Part shown: positions 1 to 19,270 of the stretch, piece after piece | Layout: each line of letters opens with the position of its first letter | Position numbering within the stretch: position 1 is the first letter of the stretch | NCBI GenBank assembly: GCA_007570785.1 | Contig: ML662465.1 | Location: 5,343,902 to 5,407,901, forward strand | Length of the DNA: 64,000 bases | Source: Antilocapra americana | Lineage: Eukaryota; Chordata; Mammalia; Artiodactyla; Antilocapridae | Reading direction: 5' to 3' | Position numbers and translations under genes: made by a program | The notes under the pieces: generated by a model | Told to the model about the DNA's origin: nothing | The model's input: the letters and a program-made list of their open reading frames with translations, nothing else | The model's database searches: none

Positions 1-259
1 GCTGGTAAGTCAGCTAGATTCACACCTGCGAAGACTGGCTGTAAAGTCGTGGGGAGCCCTGTGCTGGAGAAACCAAAGTCCAGCTCAGTGGTCCCCGCAG
101 AGGTTCTGCCTGAGAAAGTGATCCAGGGATTAAATCCTGGAGACTCAAGAGTCTTTTGGCTGTTCTTGTGATTCTGTAGTTTTGTCTCTGCCAATGCTTT
201 CTTTTCCCCTCATATGCTCATGATGATTTGTTTGGTCATTAATTTTTCTCCTACATCAG
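1..259 (+). other. PALB2: PALB2 intron (human intron 11 equivalent), 3' part
   Basis: Non-coding sequence before the 260 acceptor, with a pyrimidine-rich tract at about 243-255. No repeat or other feature is recognised. A gtaagt at 5-10 looks like a splice donor but is not accepted as one because the human intron here is several kb. Confidence 0.6.
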
Positions 260-408
260 GGGCTCCTGTTTGTTGTTCTGAGTCACCCTTGCACCAAAGA
301 GAACGAGTTATTGGGAAGCCCTGTGTTTCAGCTGATTGTGATTAACCCAAAGACAACCCTGAGTATGGGTGTGATGCTCTACTGCCTTCCTCACGGGCAA
401 GCTGGAAG
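260..408 (+). CDS. PALB2: PALB2 penultimate coding exon (human exon 12 equivalent)
   Basis: The acceptor is ctacatcag at 251-259. The frame opens with [10 protein letters not shown] and runs to HGQAG plus two bases of an Arg codon. The donor at 409 is GCAAGT after AAG, a non-canonical GC site with otherwise ideal consensus. The 149-bp length equals human exon 12 as I recall it. Confidence 0.95.
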
Positions 409-3400
409 GCAAGTGTGTGATTGCCGTCTCATGAGTGTGACGTTGTGAGAAACATCTGTGCAAATACAGAAACCAAATATTTCTCTGTGACTGACATGAA
501 TGGAAACATGAAACACTACAGGTCATGGTAAAGAATACTAAGAAGTAGGTTGGCGTGTGAAGTTTACTAGATCTGAGTCAAACTTAAGATTCCCTCTATC
601 CTATGATTGCCCGCCAGTATGGCACCAGATAGGTATTTTATGTATAGTCAAGCCTTGTTTTTCCCCATACCAAAACACTTCAGAGTAATTAATATTCTCT
701 ACAAGAAACTTATCATTTATGTTCTTTCCATAAAAGTTAAATTAAGGAAGTTTTAGATGCACTTAAGAAGATCTCTTAGACTTCCCTAGTGGTACAGTGG
801 ATAGGAATCCACCTGCCCATACAGAAGACCCAAGTTCAGTCCCTGGTCTGGGACGATGCCACATGCCGTGGAGCAGTGAAGCCTGTGCTGCAACTACTGA
901 GCCCACTGCCGAGAGCCTGTGCTCTGCAACAAGAGAAGCCCCACACTAAGAAGCTCACACACCACAACCAAGAGCAGCCCCTGCTTGCCACGACTGGAGA
1001 AAGCCTGCGTGTAGCAACAGAAAGACCCAGTGCAGTCAAAAATAAAATTAATAATTTTTTTTAAAAAAGAAGATAAATGTACTTTGAAATATTGACTGTA
1101 CCTCCCTCATGTAGGCAGTTGATATTTATCTTTTGATAAATATTTTATCTGTTGACTAATGAGAAGATCTATTTACCAATGTCACAGTTACGGGCATCCC
1201 AACAGTTTTCTGAGCTATATAAAGCTCTGAAGTAGTGCTAGTATTCTTAGGTGGACCAAACAACATCGAAGGTATCATTCCTAAATACGCTTTTTATTAA
1301 TGTTTGAAAATAGACCTGGTAAATCAGGATCACAAAGTTTAGCTTTAGTAACTCACAAGGGTAAGCAGTCTTGATGGTTACAATGTGTATTTCTCCTTCT
1401 TTGGATCTTGTGCAAAGCTTGCTAGGTGATGCATGTTCTAGAAGCCCCTCTCCTGTGTACGTAGCCAGCTGTGGCATTTCTGCAAGTGTTCTTAGCACAA
1501 GAAGAACCTCAGAACTCTCATCTATAATATGTGCTTGCATAAAACTTGTTTTCTTGAATATAAAGAGAGAAGCATAGTCATTGGCCCAGAAATTGCAGAT
1601 ACATGAAACTACTAGGTCAAGCGTTTCTTTTGTCCCTTTTCAAACCTATTTGTTTAGGAAATCTTGAAAGCCTATTTGGTGCCAGTCCTGTAGAAAGCAC
1701 TACTGTTTCTAATCTCATGGAAGTTAGAAAACTGATGAGCTTATGTATTTGAGCACAAGTCACCTGTTCTCCTTGTTTGCTTGGCCCTTACAGTAAATCC
1801 TTCTCTGCTCAATAAAGAAAAGGAAAAAGAAACAAATTTTTTTGCTGTTTGGTGCACATAATGCCAGGAGGCTTGCACTGTTTAGGATGGAAGGGCACTT
1901 TAATTGGCAGTGGAGGGTTGGGGAGAGACTGTCAAGGGAAACGTTATGGATCTTCAAAAGATGAGCTAAGAGACAGCTACACAAAGTTGAGTGCAAAAAA
2001 AAAAAAAATTGGGTGTGAGCTAGGGATAAAATATATCATTCAGTTCACTCAGAATATTCACTTAGGCTTGACTGTGTACCAGGGCCTCTACAAGGCACTG
2101 GTGATGTGGCAGTGAGGAACAATTAATTTTTATTAAGGATTTCTTACATCACTGTGGACGATGACTACAGCCATGAAATTAAAAGGCGCTTACTCCTTGC
2201 AAGACAAGCTATGATAAACCTAGACAGCATATTAAAAAGGAGAGACTTTACTTTGCTGACAAGGTCCATGTAGTCAAAGCTGTGGTTTTTCCAGTAGTCA
2301 TATATGGATGTGAGAGTTGGAACATAAAGAAGGCTGAGTGCCAAAGAATTGATGCTTTCAAACTGTGGTGCTGGAGAAGACTTGAGAGTCCCTCAGACTG
2401 CAAGGAGATCAAACCAGTCCATCCTAAAGGAAATCAGTCCTGAATATTCATTGCAAGGACTGATGCTGAAGCTGAAACTCCAATACTTTGGCCACCTGAT
2501 GCAAAGAGCTGACTCATTAGAAAGACCTTGATGTTAGGAAAGGTTGAGGGCAGGAGGAGAAGGGAATAAAAGAGGACAAGATGGTTGGATGGCATCACCA
2601 ACTCAGTGAACATGAGTTTGAGCAAGCTCCAGGAGATGGTGAAGGACAGGGAAACTTGGTGTTCTGCAGTCCATGGGGTCACAAAGAGTCGGACACAACT
2701 GAGCGACTGAACAACAAAGCATTTCTTATGTGTTAGGTACTGCACTGAGTTTTTTATATCAACTGTTATATTAAACTTCAAAGCTGTCCTATGAAGTAGA
2801 TACTCATCTATCTCTATTTTATTGATGAAGTTAAATAACTTGGCAGGGTCACACATCCCTTACTTTGTTGGGATTCAAACCCCAGTACCATCCCTGATAG
2901 TCTAGTGGTTGAGTTTGGCCCTCTTTCAAACCCTGGTAGCTGACTGCAGAGCCCCATCTTAAAAAAGACAACCAGATTTGTTTCATGGTGCTTACATTTT
3001 CTGTGGGACAGACAGCCCCCAAATATGGAAACAAGAGAAGCTCACATTTATATTCTCACAAATATGGAAGCAAACAAGCTCACATTGTTGTGGAGGTAAA
3101 AAGAAGGTGCTACGATAGACTCGGAGCAGAGTGTATATGTGTGTGCACTCTCAGATTGCTGAACAGGTGTGACTTCTCTATGCGGACGACAGGCCTGAAC
3201 TGTGTCCAAAACCCAGCCAGGCTATGCTGTCAGGGAGAGGGACAGCAAAAGCAAAGACACCCAAGGTGACGCCAAGCTCGGCTGGTTTGACGAGTGGGAA
3301 GCAGGCCACTGTGAGCTGGTGTGAGGAGATGAAAAGGTACATCGGAAAGACAGGCAGGGCTTCCAAGTGGTCATAGCCAGCAGTCCTGGGATTGCACGCG

Positions 3401-3741
3401 GACCCATTCGTCCTCCCACATGTCTTTGTTCTTGTTGCTTCCGAGACCATGGTTTTGGCCTATTTTTGTTTTGATGTTTTTTTATCTGTTTTTGAGATGT
3501 GATTTGAATTGTCTCTTCTCTGCTTGCTGCTAGGTTCCTGGAAGGCGACGTGAAAGACCATCTCGCAGCAGCAGTATTGACTTCTGGAACCATTGCCGTT
3601 TGGGACTTACTCCTGGGTCACTGCACTGCTCTCCTTCCGCCTGTCTCTGGCCAGAATTGGTCTTTTGTTAAATGGTCAGGTACAGATTCTCATTTGTTGG
3701 CTGGACAAAAAGATGGAAATATATCCGTGTACCGCTACTAA
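260..3741 (+). CDS. PALB2: PALB2, 3' end of coding sequence (last two exons, partial)
   Basis: PALB2 bridges BRCA1 to BRCA2/RAD51 in nuclear homologous recombination. Only the C-terminus is present: coding exons 260-408 and 3534-3741, joined in frame across a split Arg codon (AG|G). They encode the last blades of the C-terminal WD40 propeller, the part that in the known family holds BRCA2. Diagnostic stretches are [16 protein letters not shown] in the first exon and [20 protein letters not shown] in the second. From memory of the human gene these are exons 12 and 13; the 149-bp size of the first exon and its phase agree. The protein ends ...VYRY, apparently one residue shorter than human. The intron between uses a GC donor. 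Upstream exons lie before the window. Identification is very secure; exon numbers rest on memory of human PALB2. Confidence 0.97.
779..1066 (+). repeat. tRNA-derived (CHR-type) SINE, near full length
   Basis: It starts with gacttccctagtgg and carries a degenerate B box (agttcagtccctgg), the typical body with gagcagccc, and a T/A-rich tail. Flanking aagaagat copies at 765-772 and 1067-1074 look like the target-site duplication. Confidence 0.85.
2148..2717 (+). mobile_element. BovB (RTE) LINE, 5'-truncated 3' fragment
   Basis: It carries the BovB 3' end in sense orientation, from ...actacagccatgaaatta through gagagttgga and tggatggcatcacc to gagtcggacacaactgagcg. All reading frames are broken; it is a relic in PALB2 intron 12. 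Confidence 0.9.
2718..2890 (+). repeat. MIR-like ancient SINE, right part
   Basis: Typical diverged MIR wording: tgttaggtactgcactgag, ttttattgatgaagttaaataactt, cagggtcacaca and gggattcaaacccc. It directly follows the BovB insertion. Confidence 0.6.
3534..3741 (+). CDS. PALB2: PALB2 terminal coding exon (human exon 13 equivalent)
   Basis: The acceptor is ttgctgctag ending at 3533. The exon finishes the split Arg codon, then encodes FLEGDVKDH, an IWDLLLG-like WD motif (AVWDLLLGH) and the closing strand NISVYRY. The stop TAA is at 3739-3741. Confidence 0.97.
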
Positions 3742-4036
3742 GGGTAACCTGGAAAACACAGTGTTCTGGGTATTTTTGGCCTCTTGGTACTCTTTGGAGT
3801 TGCTACTTCAAAGGGGACTATTTGAAAGACTTTTAAAACACTTTCTTACCTGTTTTCATTCTGACAGACTGTTCCGATGGTGGGGGCACTACTGATCTTG
3901 AATCCTCATGTGTACTTACTTTGGGAGAAAGGGTATACGAGTGGATTTTTGTGATTCTTCACATTTGCACATTTCCTTTTAAAGGTATATGTACATAAAG
4001 CTTGAAATGTTAATAAATATTTATTTTGATACATCC
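3742..4036 (+). other. PALB2: PALB2 3' UTR
   Basis: About 295 bases follow the stop to a presumed cleavage site 15-25 bases beyond the AATAAA at 4012. No repeat is seen in it. The exact cleavage position is inferred. Confidence 0.75.
4012..4017 (+). terminator. PALB2: PALB2 poly(A) signal AATAAA
   Basis: A canonical hexamer lies about 270 bases past the PALB2 stop, followed by T/G-rich sequence (ttattttgatacatcctgtttgg) suited to a downstream element. Confidence 0.8.
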
Positions 4037-4175
4037 TGTTTGGCATATTTTTTCTGTCCTATAAAGATGATTCCCAGAAACAGGAACTAATTATTGTACA
4101 GCTAGACTATTTAGCCAGCGACGCTCACACAGTGAATCTCGGTTGACTTAGTGTGCTAACATGCAGTATACTTTT

Positions 4176-4412
4176 GTTTTTCGTTGCTGCCCACAGGTTT
4201 TCTCTAGCTGTGACAAGCAGGGGCTGCTCTAGTTGGGCTTTTCATCCATGTGACTTCTCGTATCGTGGCGCACAAGCTCTGGGACTCTCAGCCTTCAGCA
4301 GTTGCGGTGCATGGGCTTAGTTGCCCCGCAGCAGCTGAAATCGTCTAGATCAGGATCAAACCCATTTCCCCCGCATTGGCACATGGGTTCTTAACCACTG
4401 GACCGCCAGGGA
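4176..4412 (-). repeat. CHR-type tRNA SINE, antisense
   Basis: The body reads ctctagctgtgacaagcagg ... ttaaccactggaccgccagg, i.e. the reverse complement of the tRNA-type SINE. It is fused to the adjoining Bov-tA, and 14-bp near-identical duplications (4162-4175 and 4602-4615, one mismatch) bracket both elements. Confidence 0.85.
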
Positions 4413-4592
4413 AAAAAGTGAAAGCCGCTCGGTCGTGTCCAGCTCTTTGTGACCCCGTGGAATTCTCCAGGCCAGAATACTGGAGTGGGGAGCCTTTCCC
4501 TTCTCCAGGGGATCTTCCCAACCCAGGAGTCAAACCAGAGTCTCTGCATTGCAGGTGGATTCTTTACCAACTGAGCTCTCAGGGAAGCCCCT
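4413..4592 (-). repeat. Bov-tA SINE, antisense
   Basis: The reverse complement of Bov-tA, with ctccaggccagaatactgga, attgcaggtggattctttac and agggaagccc at its 5' (tRNA) end. Confidence 0.9.
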
Positions 4593-4821
4593 GAGAAGTC
4601 CTGCAGTACACTTTTATGAACCTGGTAGTAGTTTCACATACCTACTAAAAGTAACGCAAAGCCTATTTCAGATGCTAATTTAGAAATGCTGTGGTTCATC
4701 TGCATTCTCACATGCATGCTTGATACCAGTACCTGCCTTTTCACAAGAGTCACTTAGTCAACAGCACAGCTGTACTGAGAACATCATCTTCACCTTTCCC
4801 TAAGTGGTTTGAGACACAGCA

Positions 4822-5131
4822 ATTTTTTTTTTTCTTCAAGGTTATTTATTGGCTGTGAGGGGTCTTTGTTGCTGTGCAGGCTTTCTCTAGTTGCGATGAG
4901 AGGGGGCTACTCTTCATTTCAGAGCGTGGGCTTCTCATCGTGGTGACTCCTCCCTAGGAACACAGGACCTAGGGTGTCCGGGCCTCACTAGTTGCAGCTG
5001 GTAAGCTCAGTAGTTGTGGCACTCGGGCTTAGTTGCTCCAGGGCATGTGGGGTTTTCTGGGACCAAGAATCGAACCAATGTCCCTTGCAGTGCAAGGTGG
5101 ATTCTTAACCACTAGACCAGCAGGGAAGCCC
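4822..5131 (-). repeat. CHR-type tRNA SINE, antisense, near full length
   Basis: A poly(T) at 4828-4836 leads into ttatttattggctgtgaggg and ctttctctagttgcgatgag, ending ccagcagggaagccct. The tRNA-derived part lies at the right end. Confidence 0.9.
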
Positions 5132-5246
5132 TAGAGATGGCGATTTTGAAAGCCCCAATCTGGTAGGATCGTTGGAAATTTCATCCCAGTCTACAAGTAT
5201 TTACTTGCCTAACTTGAGTATATTGAGAGTATATCTGCATGATCGC

Positions 5247-5368
5247 TCTTGTTTTTGGCCACACCACACGCAGCACGCAGCATCTTAGTTCCCTTGACAG
5301 GGGCGGAACCTTCATGCCCTGCAGTGGAAGCATGGGGTCTTAACCACTGGACCACCAGGGAAGTCCCA
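5247..5368 (-). repeat. Short CHR-type tRNA SINE, antisense
   Basis: The sequence ggccacaccacacgcagcac ... cttaaccactggaccaccag, ending ggaagtccc, is the antisense tRNA-like head with a short T-rich tail at the left. Confidence 0.85.
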
Positions 5369-5964
5369 GGCACCATTACTTCTCTTTTAAAGATGCTTTT
5401 TTATGATATATCTGTAGTGGGTTTTGCTAATTTCATTACTACCCTTTAATACTTTTGCATAAAAGATTTTGCTTTCTCTGCTATACTCTTGTCCTCACTG
5501 TCTCTAACCTCAAATGAGTTAATAACTTTGCAAGCACATCATGAATAATAGAGGGATTTTCATAAAGATTTCATTTACTCAGGAACCCTGAGAAACATGA
5601 TACCCTGAGTTTAAGAGGAGGGAAAGAGTGCTTTTAGATCATCTGGCAACAGTCAGTTGGATCTAGGACTACAAAGCCCAAAGAAGAGGCCAGGCTGGAT
5701 GGAGGTGGCAGTTAAAGCTTCTAGGGTGAATCAGTTCCGAAAATGTATATGTTTAAAGTCAAGAATGGGTCAAGGACAGACCCCCGCCCCCCAGGATCAA
5801 TATTTAAATGACGAGCAGAGAAACTAAGAGCCATGAAGATGGCAGAAAAGGAATGGCAGAGAAGTTGTATCTACTGGACTTAAATTAAGGTGTTTATGAA
5901 GTTTCACTGGTGGGAGTAGGGGGTCAAGTATAATTTAGATTAGAGTGGATTAAAGGGTGAATGG

Positions 5965-6275
5965 GACAAATGAACTTACTTACAAAACAGAGTCACAGAT
6001 GTAGAAAAACTTGTGACTACCAAGGGGGAAAGGAGGCGGGGAGGGACAAATTGCGAAGTTGAGATTGACGTACACACAACAATATGTGTAAAATAGCCAA
6101 CTAATGGGGACCTACTGTATAACTCAGGGAACTCTACTCAATACTCTGTAAAGTATCGAAAAGAATCTAAAAGAGTGGATATATGTGTGTGTATAACTGA
6201 TTCACTTTGCTGGACAACAGAAACACACATTGTAAATCAACTGTACTCCAGTAAAAATTAATTTTAAAAAAGAAT
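5965..6275 (+). mobile_element. L1 LINE 3' end (3' UTR remnant)
   Basis: Recognisable ruminant L1 3'-UTR wording: ggggacctactgtataactc, agggaactctactcaatact, ctgattcactttgctgga and tgtaaatcaactgtactcca, followed by an A-rich tail. No coding part is present. Confidence 0.8.
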
Positions 6276-6338
6276 GAATAGGAAGTGAGGAATTGAAGAT
6301 TTAAAACAGTAGATTATTCCTTCAAGAAAGTTGATGAT

Positions 6339-6540
6339 GGGGACTTCCCTTGTGGTCCAGTGGCTTAAGACTCCAGGCTCCCAATGCAGGGGGCTCCTGT
6401 TCAGTCCCTGATCAGGAAACTAGATCCCACATTGCCGCAACTAAGAGTTTGCATACCACACCTAAAGATTCCTTATGATGCAACGAAGGTCCTGCATATG
6501 GCAACTAAGACCCAGATCAGCCAAATAAATTTTATTTTTG
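6339..6540 (+). repeat. CHR-type tRNA SINE, sense
   Basis: It begins ggggacttcccttgtggtcc, has a B-box-like gttcagtccctg, and ends gccaaataaatttta. Confidence 0.9.
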
Positions 6541-7014
6541 TTTGGTGATATTAGAGATATATTAAAGGTCACTGGAGGGAGGCCTCTGGCCTTGTTTTTA
6601 GGCAGGGAGGAACTTTGGCATGTTTAGGTGCTCAAGAGAAAAAGCTAGAAGGGAAGGAAAGGTTGAAGATAGAGGGGAGAAGAGAGAATCGGTGGTAGAA
6701 GGTGCCAGGAGATCCAGGAGGGGAGGTGACAGCAGTACAGATTCGCTGGGCGGAGGGGGGGCTGGCTGGTGGGCCGGTGGGGTGATGTGTGCAGGAAGCT
6801 GACATAGTTTGTGTTCACACTGCTTTGATGGAAGTGCTACTGAAGAGCTCTGGTGCGCTCTTAAGTCTTCCGCAGCTGCTAAGGATCTGATCTCAATAAT
6901 GAAACTCTTACCCTATAGACTGTCTAGGCTGACATTTTTCTCTTTATGTGTTTGCTGAAGGAAAAGTAGCTCTCCCAAAATATGTCATTTAAATAAGAGG
7001 TGATTCTGCTATAT

Positions 7015-7206
7015 TTAAAATGGATAACCAACAAGGACCTATTGTATAGCACGTGGAACTCCGCTCAATGTTATGGGCAGTCTGGACGGGAGAGGAGTTT
7101 GGGGGAGAATGGATACATGTATGTATATGGCTGAGTCCCTTCACTAACTATCACAACATTGTTAATCAGCTAAACCCCAATACAAAATAAAAAGTTAAAA
7201 AAGTAA
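7015..7206 (+). mobile_element. L1 LINE 3' end, diverged
   Basis: Same L1 3'-UTR family as at 5965: aaggacctattgtatagcac, gtggaactccgctcaatg, aatcagctaaaccccaatac, then an A-rich tail. Confidence 0.75.
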
Positions 7207-8409
7207 ATGAGGTAATTTTTTGTGTTTGACCAAAAGAATCAAATGTAACAGAAATACAGAGAGGTTATGGGAAGAGAGGGTCCTAGATGTGGACTTAGTA
7301 GGTATAGACTGCCCTCTCTTCTGAGACCATCATAGATCTGTCCCATGGGTCTGCCACAGAGCATGGCCAGGAAGGCACAATCAGAGGCCGGTGTGTCACT
7401 GGTGACTTAGGCAGATCTTATTGGCCCTAGTCCTAGGACTCCAATCAGATTCTAGGTGCCTGTCAGTTTTCTGCAGAAATGAAAGACTGCTGCTCGATGT
7501 GGAGCTTGACCATTTATTCACTGGCCATTCCAAAGAGGTGATACAATTGCTTAATAAGCAGTGAAGTGGTGGTGCTGAAAACAGGTTGCAGGAGAAGCCT
7601 GGGGTGGACTGCTAGCACAGCCATAGGGACTCTGATTAGCATCATCAACAGCAGGGTGATTCCCAAGGGTTTCTTTTCCATCCTCCTGATGGATGAAAAT
7701 CTTGGCGCAAGTGTCATCTCCAAAGAGAGGCCTTCAAGGACCACCCTATCTAAAATAGCATACTTGTCATAGCTCTCACTACCCCCTTCTCTGCCTTGTT
7801 GTTCTTCATTGTACTTGTCACTACTTCCTGGAGGGTTTTTTTTTTGGCAGGGGGGCATGTTATATTTTTTGTTGTTTGCTGTATATCTGCCCAATCTATC
7901 TGAAAATAGATTGCCAATCTGGCTTGCTCACTGATGTAGCCTCAACAACTAGCACATAATAACAGATTATTGATATTTTAAAGAACACATAAATAGAAAT
8001 TACATGGCAGTGCATTTTATTTTACTTGAATTTAATGAAAGTAAAAAGAAACTGAAGTAAATTGAAGGCATGATTGGATTGTTCATCCAGGCAGTATTCC
8101 AAGTTTGGAGCCATTGTTCAAATGTTTCAGTTTCCCTGCTGAAAAATATGAATGAATTAGCACTCTTCAGCTTACTCCCATGTTCTCATTTTTGTGAGCT
8201 GTATAATTTACACATTGTCAAGTTCTTAAATATGTATATTGTTTTTATTGTAAGTCCCACATTTATTAGTCTTAGTTATACATTACATGACTCATATTTG
8301 CACATTCTTTTTATACTGAGTTTTGACCTATTCAATAAACTTAATATGGAAGAATTAGAACCATTTGGTGTCATTTCAGGTGGCTCCATAAAGGTATAAC
8401 GGTCCTTCG

Positions 8410-9183
8410 TGTCTCCGCTCAGAAAGAATCCAGCCAGAGGCAAAGTGATAGATAATTGATTTATTAGAACAGGCTTGTGAGGCTCACAAGCCAGCAGGCA
8501 AGAGATGCCGCACCCTGAGAACTTAGTGGGCTACAGTTTTATAATCAAAGGAGAAGGCAGGGCTGGAGGAAAGACCACTTTCTTCCTCATTCTTGGGTAG
8601 GCATCATGCTTCCATCATCAGCTCCTCCAGGTTGGGCAAGGGAGTTTTCTTGTCCCTACAGGGTCAAGCCAGAAATGTTATGGTACTATGGGAATATTTC
8701 AGATCTCAGTACAAGGAGGGTCTTTGCTTTGAAAGGTTAGCTTTCTGTAAATTATTGCTTTTTACGTGTGCAGAGAGCATGACCTGCTGCTGCTGCTGCT
8801 GCTGCTAAATCACTTCAGTCGAGTCCTACTTTGTGTAACTCCATAGACGGCAGCCCACCAAGCTGTGGATTCTCCAGACAAGAACACCGGAGTGGGTTGC
8901 CATTTCCTTCTCCAGAGCATGACCTAGGGGTCATTAACTTACTCAGCTCAGTGGGCAGGATGTAGGTTTCACGCACCCATTATTTTATTGTTTGGGGGTA
9001 TGTCTCCTGCTTCTTCTGCATAGTTTTGTTGCTAAGCAAGCCTGTTTGGTTTTGTGGTTAAGGAAACCTGCTTTCCTGGGTGATCGTTAACGTGCAGGCT
9101 TTTACCATATTTTTCTACTTGGAATCCCCTAGTGGGATTAACTATTTAATCACCTACTTTGTCCCTTTACTCTGTCCCTATCA
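8410..9183 (-). mobile_element. Solitary endogenous-retrovirus-like LTR, antisense, split by a SINE
   Basis: About 650 bp of LTR-like sequence that starts TG and ends CA on either strand. Read on the minus strand it carries an AATAAA (plus-strand tttatt near 8459). No internal viral genes flank it, so it would be a solo LTR. A Bov-A SINE interrupts it at 8786-8913. No flanking host duplication could be seen, so the exact ends are tentative. The family assignment (ERV1/BTLTR-like) is inference. Confidence 0.5.
8786..8913 (+). repeat. Bov-A SINE monomer with 12-bp target-site duplication
   Basis: It starts with a (gct)n run, then aaatcacttcagtcgagtcc and tctccagacaagaacacc, and ends ccttctcc. 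The duplication AGAGCATGACCT is exact at 8774-8785 and 8914-8925. Confidence 0.95.
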
Positions 9184-9307
9184 GAGTCACCAACATCAAA
9201 ACTTTAACTTTCAGAGAATAAGTGAAAATAAGTTCCTTTCTTGTGTCGGTGACTAGTGTTTGGGGAAAGACAATATTTACACCATTTTAGCTCTGGCTCT
9301 AGCATCT

Positions 9308-18306
<8,999 letters not shown>

Positions 18307-18699
18307 GTAAATAATTTGACTTATTATTCTCCTGTATAATTAATCTCTCCATGGTTCTTCGATAAAAACTTAGGAAGAAATGGAAAAATGGAAGTGCTTG
18401 ATAAGATTTTCACTGGTTATAAAATGCAGGTACCTTCTGGCTATCTGCCACTCCAAGGGGGCCAACCCTAGTGGTCATCTTTCTCCTCCAGAGGGATTGA
18501 CAACAGTTCATTCCTGGACAGGACCCTCTGACTGTCAGCCCTCCTCATAAAAGCAGACTTGTACAGAAAAACTGAGCAAGGTCACTCTAAAGTAGAGACC
18601 TTTGCCTCCCTCAGTTACCCCACCCCAACCAAGGCCTGTCCAGCCTGCTGTCCAGGAAGCTGAGATGGGCTGGCTCTTAATTGGGCAGGAGAGGCCTTC

Positions 18700-18930
18700 T
18701 GGGTAAGAGAATGAACTCTGGCGGCAGGCACCTGAGTTGACTCTTATCTTAGCTCTGCCACATCCTGTAAGCCTGTGATCTTGGGCGGGCTGTGTAGCCT
18801 CCGTAAGCCTCAGTTTCCTCATACGTAAAATGGGGGTAATGATAGGGCCTACCTGGGGCTTTTGTGAAGGTAAAATTGTATAGTATATGTAAGTCATTCA
18901 ATACAGTGCTTGAAGTAAAGAAGCCTTGTA
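18700..18930 (+). repeat. MIR-like SINE in NDUFAB1 intron 4
   Basis: The sequence ctcagtttcctcatacgtaa, aatgggggtaatgatagg and aatacagtgcttgaagtaaa are MIR-type phrases. Intron 4 (18307-19103) holds nothing else I recognise. Confidence 0.65.
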
Positions 18931-19103
18931 ATCTTAGCTATTGTTATTTATTTAGGCTGTAAAATAAGTGATTGGACTTTAAAAATAAAACATTGTATTT
19001 GTGTCTATTACTTTAAGTTACCCTGGATTTAGCACCTCAGAGATTATCACTTAAAGTTAGTAACACCAGAGAGAAGCACTGAATTTACTTTGTCTTTTGC
19101 CAG

Positions 19104-19270
19104 ACCCCTTTTCCTCACTGAGAGAAGGCTCAGAAGATGCTGGCGAGTGTCTGGCAGTGAGAACACATTTCTGCATCATTGCTGACTTTGAGTAGTTCTG
19201 TTTAGACTTGTATTTAAATTGTCTTAAGTGTTTTTGCCCTTTGAAAATAAATCTATGAAACCAAGATTTT
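19104..19270 (+). other. NDUFAB1: NDUFAB1 non-coding terminal exon (3' UTR)
   Basis: Acceptor ttgccag at 19097-19103, followed by accccttttcctcactgaga, which matches the human NDUFAB1 3' UTR as I remember it. The exon ends just past the poly(A) signal. The splice and the cleavage position are inferred, not seen in a transcript. Confidence 0.8.
19246..19251 (+). terminator. NDUFAB1: NDUFAB1 poly(A) signal AATAAA
   Basis: Canonical hexamer inside ttgaaaataaatctatg, 143 bases into the terminal exon, followed by T-rich sequence. Confidence 0.85.

Larger units (their letters stand above)
409..3533 (+). other. PALB2: PALB2 intron 12 (GC-AG), 3.1 kb
   Basis: The intron begins GCAAGT and ends TAG. 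It holds a full tRNA-type SINE (about 779-1066) and a BovB 3' fragment inside MIR-like sequence (2148-2890). The stretches 409-778, 1075-2040 and 2900-3533 show nothing I recognise apart from a short poly(A) run near 1996. Confidence 0.85.
4037..9307. other. PALB2-NDUFAB1 intergenic region
   Basis: About 5.3 kb with seven repeat relics listed separately. The unassigned stretches 5370-5960, 6545-7010 and 7210-8405 hold no gene I can support. One 126-codon open frame on the minus strand (7514-7894) remains unidentified. Confidence 0.7.

Noticed and set aside
1..10. The sequence gctg|gtaagt as the end of the preceding PALB2 exon
   Set aside because: It would fit the frame, but the human intron here is about 6 kb while this would make it 255 bp. 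Four bases are no evidence of an exon.
789..1064. 91-codon open frame
   Set aside because: It lies entirely inside a tRNA-type SINE.
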